A DNA stretch of 20,468 bases from a virus. Within the stretch, counting starts at the first letter, position 1, and each line of letters opens with the position of its first letter. Of this stretch, positions 1 to 5,763 are shown piece after piece. The notes beneath the pieces were generated by a model. That model was given only the letters and a program-made list of their open reading frames with translations, did not search any database and was not told the origin of the DNA. The stretch is from the IMG/VR virus record IMGVR_UViG_3300012036_000035, positions 1 through 20,468 of that record; one strand, given 5' to 3'. A program made the position numbers and the translations under genes.

Positions 1-192
1 AATATTGTAATAAAAAGGACACTCAGTAATTGCACGAAATCAATTAATTAACTACTTTATCAGCACATACTGAAAGAGATAGATTCCCTGAGCGAGGATG
101 GAGCGCTAAGGGGGTTTATTTAAAAACCTGAAAGCCGGCTTTGTAAGTGTCCATCCCACTTGCGAGGTTCGGCTTTCTCTATTAAAAAAGGT
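1..192. other. Non-coding leader upstream of the replication initiator
   Basis: I see no supportable gene here. One frame is open from base 1 to a stop at 49-51, but its 16 codons show no recognisable protein end. Bases 37-60 are AT-rich. A weak -35/-10 pair (TTGCAC at 30-35, TACTTT at 53-58, 17 bases apart) is possible, but it matches consensus poorly. The main structure is the hairpin at 130-177, annotated separately. The next gene most likely starts at the ATG at 193. Confidence 0.5.
130..177 (-). terminator. Imperfect hairpin, possible minus-strand terminator or leader structure
   Basis: GAAAGCCG (130-137) pairs with CGGCTTTC (170-177) over 8 bp. Nested inside, AAGTG (145-149) pairs with CACTT (157-161) around a 7-base loop. 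The two stems are separated by an internal loop. AAAGCCGGCTTT at 131-142 is also a perfect 12-bp palindrome, so an alternative fold is possible. Read on the minus strand, the stem is followed within three bases by a run of five T (126-122), as in a rho-independent terminator for a leftward gene outside the window. No T run follows on the plus strand. It could instead be a leader structure regulating the gene at 193. Confidence 0.35.
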
Positions 193-1011
193 ATGGATAA
201 CGGATTTATAAAATTATACAGGCAGATTCAAGATTGGGAATGGTACTCTGATTCTGCGACTGTTCACTTCTTTATTCACTGCATACTTTCAGCTAATTGG
301 AAAGACAAAAAATGGCAAGGAGAGGATGTAAAAAGAGGGCAGTTTGTAACAAGTCTTGCTAATCTATCAGTGCAAACGGGGCTATCTGTAAAGCAGGTCA
401 GGAAAAGAATTGAGCGATTAGAGGATAGCGGAGAGATAGAGTCGGAGGGCACACAATGGACAAAGATAACAGTTTGTAAATACAATACTTATCAACCAAA
501 GCATGAAAATGAGGGCACACAAAGGGCACACAAAGGGCACACAAAGGGCACACAAAGGGCAACAACTAAAGAAGGTAAAGAATATAAAGAAGGTAAGAAT
601 AACATAGTCACTGCTCTCGCAGATGACGTACCGAATGCTTCTGATTCTGTTACATGGGAATCTGCTATTCGTATATCGGAGTATCTTTTTGAAGCCATTT
701 GTGAAAATGACCCGACCCACAAATATGTTGCCAATAAACCCTCGCTAAAAGGATGGGTAAAAGAGATTGATTTAGCGCTCAGGCGTGACGGGCGAACCGA
801 AGAACAATTCATGTTTCTGATTGATGCGGTTTTCAGGAACCGAAATCAGTTTTCTCAGCTATGGGATAAATGGAACATCAACATTCAATCGGGTAAAAAA
901 CTTCGTGAAAAATTTGACTCAATTAAAAACCAAATCAAAGCATCGAAAAATGGAAATACAGGAAAACCGACAAAAGGCGATCTCCACGTTGAACTCCTCC
1001 GAACCATGTGA
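193..1011 (+). CDS. Phage replication initiator / replisome organiser (DnaD-like, lambda O analogue)
   Basis: This 272-residue protein looks like a phage replisome organiser that binds the origin and recruits the helicase loader or helicase. Residues 1-100 contain the typical start (MDNGFIKLYRQIQDWEWY) and a winged-helix region around LSVQTGLSVKQVRKRIERLE. Residues 107-138 are a low-complexity linker encoded by an 11-bp tandem repeat and a Lys/Glu repeat. The C-terminal part, ending in WNINIQSGKKLREKFDSI, matches the pattern seen at the end of phage DnaD-type organisers. I chose the ATG at 193 because this family starts at this point; an in-frame TTG at 160 lies inside the upstream hairpin. 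AAAAGG directly precedes the ATG but is too close for an ideal SD. The end overlaps the next gene by about 60 bases. Family assignment is by motif recognition, not alignment. Confidence 0.75.
   Translation: MDNGFIKLYRQIQDWEWYSDSATVHFFIHCILSANWKDKKWQGEDVKRGQFVTSLANLSVQTGLSVKQVRKRIERLEDSGEIESEGTQWTKITVCKYNTYQPKHENEGTQRAHKGHTKGTQRATTKEGKEYKEGKNNIVTALADDVPNASDSVTWESAIRISEYLFEAICENDPTHKYVANKPSLKGWVKEIDLALRRDGRTEEQFMFLIDAVFRNRNQFSQLWDKWNINIQSGKKLREKFDSIKNQIKASKNGNTGKPTKGDLHVELLRTM
447..606 (+). other. Candidate replication origin with 11-bp iterons inside the initiator gene
   Basis: Four perfect head-to-tail copies of GGGCACACAAA occupy 513-523, 524-534, 535-545 and 546-556, and a fifth partial unit begins at 557. 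A separate near-copy (10 of 11 bases) lies at 447-457, starting exactly 66 bases (six units) before the first tandem copy. Just downstream, 561-606 has only 11 G/C in 46 bases. It is purine-rich on the plus strand and contains TAAAGAAGGTAA twice (567-578 and 585-596). Iterons next to an AT-rich segment, within the coding sequence between the DNA-binding and C-terminal domains of the initiator, is the arrangement of the lambda origin in gene O. The repeat is seen directly; origin function is inferred. Confidence 0.6.
513..556 (+). repeat. Tandem repeat, 4 x 11 bp (GGGCACACAAA)
   Basis: Four identical 11-bp units lie in direct tandem. Since 11 is not a multiple of 3, each unit is read in a different frame, so the encoded peptide (EGTQRAHKGHTKGTQRA) repeats only every three units (33 bases). 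Exact nucleotide identity despite changing reading frame indicates selection or recent duplication at the DNA level rather than for the peptide. This supports an iteron role. Confidence 0.95.
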
Positions 1012-1576
1012 AGTACCTACGGAGTATTCACGACAGAAAGCCATCAAGTATTCAAAAACAAAAAGTGGGAAGGACAGGGCTGTTCCTCAACAAGATGCAC
1101 GGAGGAAATTAGCTATGCTGTATATCAAAATCGGGGCAACATCCGAGATTCCGCAAAAAGAAGCAGAGAAAGTCGCTTACATGAACGACTTTTGGCGAAC
1201 GATCTATTTAAAAAACAATCTATGCCCTGGCGATATTCCGTTTTCGATCATCATTGATGAATTTGTTTTAGCGCTTGCTCATGGGGTTATTGATCGAAAA
1301 GGAAACAACCAGGTTGCTATCTGCAATGCGTTCAATGAATGGGTAACGAGGCAGGATGTTCGGCACAGGCTCTATCAGAAACGAGATGAGTTGTACCCCG
1401 AAGGAAAGCCAAAACAGATACCGAAAACAGCTACCGCAGAAACCGTTGCGGACTACTCGAATGAAGAACTACTGCAAAAATACAATGCGATTAAACCAAT
1501 GGCAGGGCTGAGAATGGTTGACGAAATGATAGAAAAGTTAAAACAGGAAATGAATGAACGGGGGATTGAGGGATGA
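950..1576 (+). CDS. Unknown protein in the position of a helicase loader (lambda P position)
   Basis: I do not recognise this 208-residue protein. The frame is open from further upstream, but the first ATG that gives a reasonable overlap with the initiator gene is at 950. A later ATG at 1115 is possible. The first 60 residues are polar and basic. The middle is a compact helical region with aromatic residues (around YMNDFWRTIYLKNN and FSIIIDEFVLALAHGVIDRKG), followed by a linker with PKQIPKTATAETVADYS. The last 40 residues are amphipathic helices rich in Lys and Glu. It overlaps the initiator by 62 bases, and its stop overlaps the next start (ATGA at 1573-1576). Position alone suggests a replication partner such as a helicase loader; no P-loop or zinc-binding motif is visible. 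Confidence 0.5.
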   Translation: MEIQENRQKAISTLNSSEPCEVPTEYSRQKAIKYSKTKSGKDRAVPQQDARRKLAMLYIKIGATSEIPQKEAEKVAYMNDFWRTIYLKNNLCPGDIPFSIIIDEFVLALAHGVIDRKGNNQVAICNAFNEWVTRQDVRHRLYQKRDELYPEGKPKQIPKTATAETVADYSNEELLQKYNAIKPMAGLRMVDEMIEKLKQEMNERGIEG

Positions 1577-1644
1577 TTAATCAATTTTTAGACAAAATAC
1601 TCTACGGTGATGCGCTTAAAATTCTAAAGACCATATTTAAATAA
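1573..1644 (+). pseudogene. Probable 5' remnant of a phage DNA methyltransferase gene
   Basis: The ATG at 1573 overlaps the previous stop as ATGA and opens a reading frame of only 23 codons, ending at the TAA at 1642-1644. The peptide begins MINQFLDKILYGDALKILK. This strongly resembles the N-terminus of phage amino-methyltransferases, which typically read like KIYxGDALEVLKxIPDNSVD just before the catalytic (D/N)PP(Y/W) motif. Here the frame stops immediately after that segment and no DPPY or NPPY motif follows. I infer that a methyltransferase gene was deleted, leaving its coupled start region. A genuine short peptide is the alternative. Confidence 0.45.
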
Positions 1645-1655
1645 ATAATAAAATT

Positions 1656-1847
1656 ATGAAAGCTGACGTAGTAACATTGGTAAAGGTTTACATGAAAGAC
1701 GGTTTCTATAGCCATCAAGACAGGGTTCACGAAGTCAAACTTGAAGACGGTGATGTCATTTTCAGTCGAAAGGACTTACGTTTATTGAAAGTGATGTACG
1801 ATGTAGAATCCCATGAAACGAAGCAGAGAAAAATAAATATTTCGTAA
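1656..1847 (+). CDS. Small hypothetical protein (63 aa)
   Basis: This 63-residue protein starts at an ATG 12 bases after the methyltransferase remnant, with no clear SD (AATAATAAAATT precedes it). It has alternating hydrophobic and charged residues (VVTLVKVYMKDGF, then VHEVKLEDGDVIFSRKDLRLLKVMYDV), consistent with a small alpha/beta fold. No signal peptide, membrane segment, zinc motif or obvious helix-turn-helix is visible. It sits where small terminase genes often lie, before holin and large terminase, but its length and composition do not look like a small terminase. Function unknown. Confidence 0.5.
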   Translation: MKADVVTLVKVYMKDGFYSHQDRVHEVKLEDGDVIFSRKDLRLLKVMYDVESHETKQRKINIS

Positions 1848-2009
1848 CATTCTGCTTATTGGTGCATCTGTACGGGTTAAAAGGCTTGTCTTTTGCTCAG
1901 GAATGTTCTCATAGGCGTTAAGTATTTGATTATTGAGTTACAATATCTATTTTTGAATATGTTAACACACAAAAAACATATCACGGGGATATACAATCAT
2001 GAGAAGCCT
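1848..2009 (+). other. Intergenic region between early and late modules
   Basis: No convincing gene is seen. A frame opened by a TTG at 1893 runs into the next gene but encodes an atypical N-terminus, and the candidate promoter lies inside that stretch. AACATTC (1846-1852) can pair with GAATGTT (1901-1907), enclosing a smaller AAAAG (1879-1883) / CTTTT (1890-1894) hairpin. This could be a weak terminator or leader structure, but the stems are short. Confidence 0.35.
1925..1955 (+). promoter_or_regulatory. Candidate FCB-type promoter for the late operon
   Basis: TTTG at 1925-1928 is followed after 19 bases by TATTTTTG at 1948-1955. This matches the Bacteroidota primary sigma factor consensus (TTTG, 19-21 bases, TAnnTTTG). 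The transcript would start near 1960 and the first good ATG is at 2010. The site would drive holin, terminase and structural genes. No comparable sigma-70 pair stands out nearby. The match is visible, but its use is inferred, and AT-rich phage DNA can give chance matches. Confidence 0.45.
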
Positions 2010-2366
2010 ATGTTTGATGTAATAGCCAACAAATTAGTTATGGCAGTTTTAACCGTAATCAGTTTTATTTTTTACATAAGCGCAAATCTTCTTCACTCGA
2101 CAAGCATATCTGTTGACCCGTTTCAGGAAGCTGCCAAGTACGGATTCGCTGTTCTTGTGTTGTTTATTGTCCTTTTCTTGCTTTACAAAGAATACAGGGA
2201 TGAACGGGAAGGATCTAAAAAAGAAATCAAACAACTCAATCAAACCATTCTCCAACTAAGCAAAGAAAATCTTCAAGCCCTTGAGCGCTCATCACGGGCG
2301 ATGGAACGCAACTCCGATACTAACCAAGCCATTATTGACCTAATCAGGGGAATCAAAAGAGACTAA
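2010..2366 (+). CDS. Holin-like membrane protein with coiled-coil tail
   Basis: With the ATG at 2010 (GAGAAG just upstream) the product has 118 residues. It has two membrane segments, about residues 7-28 (KLVMAVLTVISFIFYISANLL) and 44-60 (YGFAVLVLFIVLFLLYK). A charged C-terminal half follows, with a heptad-like pattern (IKQLNQTILQLSKENLQAL) and a repeated Asn/Ser-rich helix. Two membrane helices plus a charged coiled-coil tail is a common small phage holin layout (BhlA/UviB-like), and holins that permeabilise the inner membrane often sit beside packaging genes. The stop lies immediately before the terminase start. No endolysin is visible here, so holin is an inference from topology; another small phage membrane protein is possible. 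An upstream in-frame ATG (1959) and TTG (1893) are less likely starts. Confidence 0.5.
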   Translation: MFDVIANKLVMAVLTVISFIFYISANLLHSTSISVDPFQEAAKYGFAVLVLFIVLFLLYKEYRDEREGSKKEIKQLNQTILQLSKENLQALERSSRAMERNSDTNQAIIDLIRGIKRD

Positions 2367-2367
2367 T

Positions 2368-4512
2368 GTGGTAGAAGAAATCGAATTTACCCTTGCCCCC
2401 CCTCAAGATGAGTTTATAAATTCCGATAATAAACGGGTTGCCATTATCGCAGCAAAAGGATATGGGAAGGCGCAACCATTATGGGAGCCTGTACTGACCC
2501 CGGCAGGTTTTGTTTACATGCACGAAATAGAAGTTGGGGATTATGTCATTGGCTCAGATGGCAAGCCAACGAAAGTCAACGCTATTCACTGGCAGGGCAA
2601 AAAAGATGTTTATGAAGTCAGGCTATCAGACCGAACTTCCACAAGATGCACTCTTGACCATCTATGGGCTGTGCAAACAGGCTCAATGAAACACAGAGGG
2701 AAAGGATTTAAGGTAAAAAGAACAAAGGAATTACTTACTGATTTAAAAACATCACAAGGATATAACAAGTGGCATTTACCATTATGCGAACCTGTTGAAT
2801 ATTCATGGAAACCGAATTTAAAAATACCCCCTTATGCTTTAGGGGCATGGTTAGGCGATGGAGGAATGAGTAAAAAATCAGAGGTTGTATTCTCCACTGA
2901 TTTAATGCAAACTAAATCAAACACAAAGTTTATACCAAAGAAATACTTGTATTCATCTGTTGAAGATAGAATAAACCTTCTTCGTGGGCTTATGGACACA
3001 AAGGGTAACGTTACTCACGTAGGAACTGGTGAATTTTGCACGACATCGGCACAGTTAGCAAGTGATGTTGTTTTTTTATGTCAATCATTAGGCCTGACAA
3101 GTAAAGCGAATAAGTATAGCCAAAGGAATATAAACCATCTTGATTACTATTTGGTTCTTATAAACTCACCTTTTAACCCGTTTTCTTTACCAAGAAAGGC
3201 AGATAAGTTTAACATAAACGCCACTCAAGGAAGGGTTCGTGGGATTGATGCTATTGAAAAAGTAGGCAGAGAGTTATGTCAGTGTATAAGCGTTGATGCG
3301 GAAGATGGATTGTATGTAACTAAAGATTTTATTGTCACTCACAATACCTGGTCGGGAGCCAAGTTCATTGCAAAGCAAGCGATTGAACAACCTGACGTTC
3401 AACATCTTATCATGCTGAACACGCTTGGTCAGGCAAGAGATATTTTCTATCAGGATATTGAACCGCTTTTGCAGGATTTGGGATGGCCTTATCACTTCTC
3501 CCCACAGTACGGGAACCTGAAAATATTTGACACAACTTTCCATGTAAGATCAGCCGAAAAAGACTCTATCAAGCGTATTGAATCTATCTATTACGGGTCA
3601 GGGTGGGCTGATGAGGTGTCGTTTTTTGATTATGAATCATTCAAAATATTCTTTTCACGTATTCGGGTTGGCAAGAGTCTTGTTCGGGTAACATCCATGC
3701 CCGATGACCCTGAGCATTGGATGTATTCGATGTTGGACAAAGCAAATTTTACTATTCACGAAAAGAGCTTGTACGATAATCCTGATAAGGAATTTGTCAA
3801 GAACTACGAAGAAATTCTGAATGCGATCTATGAAGGCCCACAGCTAAAGCGCTATCTGTCAGGGGAGCGAGTCAGTCTTGCAGGGATGGGAATATTCAAT
3901 GTTCACCCCGACATGAAAGATCATATTCCGATTGACCCAGAAGAAGATATTGTGCTGTCTTGGGATTTCAACGTAGCCTATCGGGCCGTGTCCGCATGGC
4001 AAAAAACAGGGAGAGATGAACAGGGGCGACCCATCGTGGCGTGCGTAAAATCATGGCAGATGAAAGAGGACATCGTGTATCAGGATGCAGTTGTTTTGGC
4101 AAAAGAGTTTAAAGATCATGAAGGAATTATTTATCTTGGTGGAGATGCAAGCGAAAATAAACGTAGCTCTCAGACCACAGAAAGTATTTGGCAGACAGTC
4201 AGAAGGGCGTTTAAAGACGAAGAAGTAAGCAGTCGAAGCATTGTTCCGATCAAGAATCCGAATGTAAAAGACACGGTTCAGTGCTGTAATTGGTCGTTTA
4301 AATCAGGATTGGTTAATTTTGACCAAGCTGAAAAAAATGTATATTCTTCATTACAGGCAGCAAAGGCAGACAAATATGGTGAAATTGACAAATCAGGTGA
4401 TAACTCCCCAGGCGGTTCAAAATCTCACGAAGCCGACACAGCGAGATACGCTTTATGGTACTTTTTCAAAAATCTCTACCCTGGTGGAACCAAAAAAGCA
4501 TGGGTCGTATGA
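2368..4512 (+). CDS. terL: Terminase large subunit precursor containing an intein
   Basis: This is the packaging motor: an N-terminal ATPase that moves DNA into the prohead and a C-terminal RNase H-like nuclease that cuts genome units. The precursor has 714 residues. Residues 35-326 are an intein, leaving a 422-residue mature protein, a normal TerL length. The Walker A motif is split: AAKGYGK (28-34) joins TWSGAKF (327-333) after splicing. Walker B is GWADEVSFF with D415/E416. Nuclease acidic residues are D533 (LSWDFN), D593 (YLGGDASENKRSS) and D690 (SHEADTARYALWYF). The start is a GTG one base after the holin stop; an ATG at 2366 leads straight into a stop. The end overlaps the portal start as ATGA. 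No small terminase gene is recognised nearby. Confidence 0.92.
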   Translation: MVEEIEFTLAPPQDEFINSDNKRVAIIAAKGYGKAQPLWEPVLTPAGFVYMHEIEVGDYVIGSDGKPTKVNAIHWQGKKDVYEVRLSDRTSTRCTLDHLWAVQTGSMKHRGKGFKVKRTKELLTDLKTSQGYNKWHLPLCEPVEYSWKPNLKIPPYALGAWLGDGGMSKKSEVVFSTDLMQTKSNTKFIPKKYLYSSVEDRINLLRGLMDTKGNVTHVGTGEFCTTSAQLASDVVFLCQSLGLTSKANKYSQRNINHLDYYLVLINSPFNPFSLPRKADKFNINATQGRVRGIDAIEKVGRELCQCISVDAEDGLYVTKDFIVTHNTWSGAKFIAKQAIEQPDVQHLIMLNTLGQARDIFYQDIEPLLQDLGWPYHFSPQYGNLKIFDTTFHVRSAEKDSIKRIESIYYGSGWADEVSFFDYESFKIFFSRIRVGKSLVRVTSMPDDPEHWMYSMLDKANFTIHEKSLYDNPDKEFVKNYEEILNAIYEGPQLKRYLSGERVSLAGMGIFNVHPDMKDHIPIDPEEDIVLSWDFNVAYRAVSAWQKTGRDEQGRPIVACVKSWQMKEDIVYQDAVVLAKEFKDHEGIIYLGGDASENKRSSQTTESIWQTVRRAFKDEEVSSRSIVPIKNPNVKDTVQCCNWSFKSGLVNFDQAEKNVYSSLQAAKADKYGEIDKSGDNSPGGSKSHEADTARYALWYFFKNLYPGGTKKAWVV
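2470..3345 (+). other. Class 3 intein inserted in the TerL Walker A motif
   Basis: This 292-residue in-frame insertion separates Lys34 and Thr327 of the P-loop. Block A starts with Ala (AQPLWEPVLTPAGFVY) instead of Cys or Ser. Block B is CTLDHLWAV with T95, H98 and W100. Block F is CQCISVDAEDGLYV with C306. Block G is DFIVTHN followed by Thr. Thus Trp at B12, Cys at F4 (C306) and Thr at G5 (T324) form the WCT signature of class 3 inteins, which use the block F Cys as first nucleophile and need Ser or Thr at +1; here +1 is T327. A degenerate LAGLIDADG region lies between the splicing blocks. The splice junctions follow directly from P-loop reconstitution and the terminal His-Asn. Confidence 0.9.
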
Positions 4513-5759
4513 GTAATCTCAGGGAACTCCGGAACCGAACAGCACAGGCACGATTTCAGTCATCACAGCAAAAATACCTCCCTTCGCAAGTATGGAACGC
4601 ATTTGTATGGAAAAATTGGAGCGATTACAGCCGATGGGATAAAAAGAAAATTATTGAACAGGGATATGAGCGAAACGCAGCCTTTTATTCGGCAGCTAAT
4701 ATCTTAGCTCAAACCATTGCTTCCCTTCCGTTTTACGTTGAATATGAAAAACGTGGTCAGACGGATAACACGAATCATCATCCGATATTAACGGCTGTTG
4801 GTCGGAATGCGACCTTTACCGAAGTGCTTGAAATCATGTCACTGTACCTGATTGTCACAGGCGATTCAGTCAATCAGATTGTGTTTTCAAATGAGATGAA
4901 AAAACGGGTTCTTGGATTGATACCGTTGCCCTCTCAGTACGCCAAAGCAAAGCAGGGTGATGAGTTTCGACCTATTGACTATTGGGAGATTCGGCATCGT
5001 AAAACGGTGAAGCTACAACCCGAAGAAGTGATTCATATTTACAAGCCCGATCTTCAAAATCCGTTTACGGGCATGAGTCCTGGTCGACCTCTTGCTGAAC
5101 TGATTGACTTGAATAACGCAGGGATTGAATGGAATAAAAATATTGCACTGAATGGCGGTGTACCTCCGATTATAGCCACAGCCCCGCAAGGCATGGATGA
5201 GGAAAATGCCCGTGAAGTGAAAGATGCGTGGGGTCGGCAAAGTGGTTCTAAAAACTCCCATGAGCTTAAAATCATCGGCTCTGATCTTGATATTAAAGAA
5301 TTGAATACAACTCCGCATGATGCTGAGTGGGAACGAGCGATTTTGACTTCCATGCGGATGATATTTATGGCGTTTGGCGTGAGTAGTTCACTGATGAACG
5401 ATGCTGCCAACAAGACCTATAACAATGTTAAAGATAGCCGAAAGGCGCTGTATCTTGACGGGGCGATTCCGATTGCAGAACGTATCTTAGGTAAGATTAA
5501 CAAGTCGTTAAAGCCGTATTATGCTGATAATCCGCAGATAAAAATTGACAAGAGTTCCATTGATGCGCTACAAGAAGATGCGAAAGCACAGGCAGAACGC
5601 TTGTCAGAGTTGAAGTTAAGCGGCATCATTACGGCAAACGAAGCACGTAGCGTTCTCAAGTGGCCCAAGTCACAGGATGCCAATGCAGACCTTTTACAAA
5701 CCTCGAAACAGCCCTCACAGGCTCCCGAACCCGATGACCCCATAAACACAACCGAGTAA
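4509..5759 (+). CDS. Portal protein (HK97 family)
   Basis: This 416-residue protein fits the HK97-type portal, the ring at one capsid vertex through which DNA enters and to which the tail attaches. Recognisable features include the N-terminal helix region leading to NAAFYSAANILAQTIASLPF, the VIHIYKPDLQNPFTGMSPG segment (usual form: I.hi...d..n...G.SPl), GGVPPIIATAPQGM, the stem and crown region with FMAFGVSSSLMND followed by KTYNNVKDSRKAL, and the C-terminal GIITANEARSVLKWP (usual form: G..t.NE.R...g.p). The start at 4509 gives an ATGA overlap with the terminase stop, implying translational coupling; earlier in-frame ATGs at 4455 and 4500 would lengthen it without family support. It lies between terminase and protease, the canonical order. 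Confidence 0.9.
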   Translation: MSNLRELRNRTAQARFQSSQQKYLPSQVWNAFVWKNWSDYSRWDKKKIIEQGYERNAAFYSAANILAQTIASLPFYVEYEKRGQTDNTNHHPILTAVGRNATFTEVLEIMSLYLIVTGDSVNQIVFSNEMKKRVLGLIPLPSQYAKAKQGDEFRPIDYWEIRHRKTVKLQPEEVIHIYKPDLQNPFTGMSPGRPLAELIDLNNAGIEWNKNIALNGGVPPIIATAPQGMDEENAREVKDAWGRQSGSKNSHELKIIGSDLDIKELNTTPHDAEWERAILTSMRMIFMAFGVSSSLMNDAANKTYNNVKDSRKALYLDGAIPIAERILGKINKSLKPYYADNPQIKIDKSSIDALQEDAKAQAERLSELKLSGIITANEARSVLKWPKSQDANADLLQTSKQPSQAPEPDDPINTTE

Positions 5760-5763
5760 AATT

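Noticed and set aside
1-123. Short peptides in frame 1 (ending at 51 and 123)
   Set aside because: Too short, without start or SD signals, and no recognisable similarity; the first could be the end of a gene outside the window, but this cannot be supported.
130-190. tRNA-like fold in the leader
   Set aside because: No acceptor pairing, anticodon arm or proper T-loop can be drawn around GGTTCGGC.
160-192. Initiator start at TTG 160
   Set aside because: It lies inside the hairpin and would add residues not typical of the family; the ATG at 193 gives the usual N-terminus.
513-556. CRISPR-like short repeat array
   Set aside because: The 11-bp units are directly contiguous without spacers and lie inside a coding sequence; an iteron interpretation fits better.
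1893-2009. Longer holin start at TTG 1893
   Set aside because: It would overlap the candidate promoter and add a non-typical hydrophobic leader; the ATG at 2010 has a purine-rich site and gives a normal holin-size product.
4455-4508. Earlier portal starts at 4455 or 4500
   Set aside because: They add residues overlapping the terminase end; the ATGA-coupled start at 4509 matches the pattern of the other junctions.
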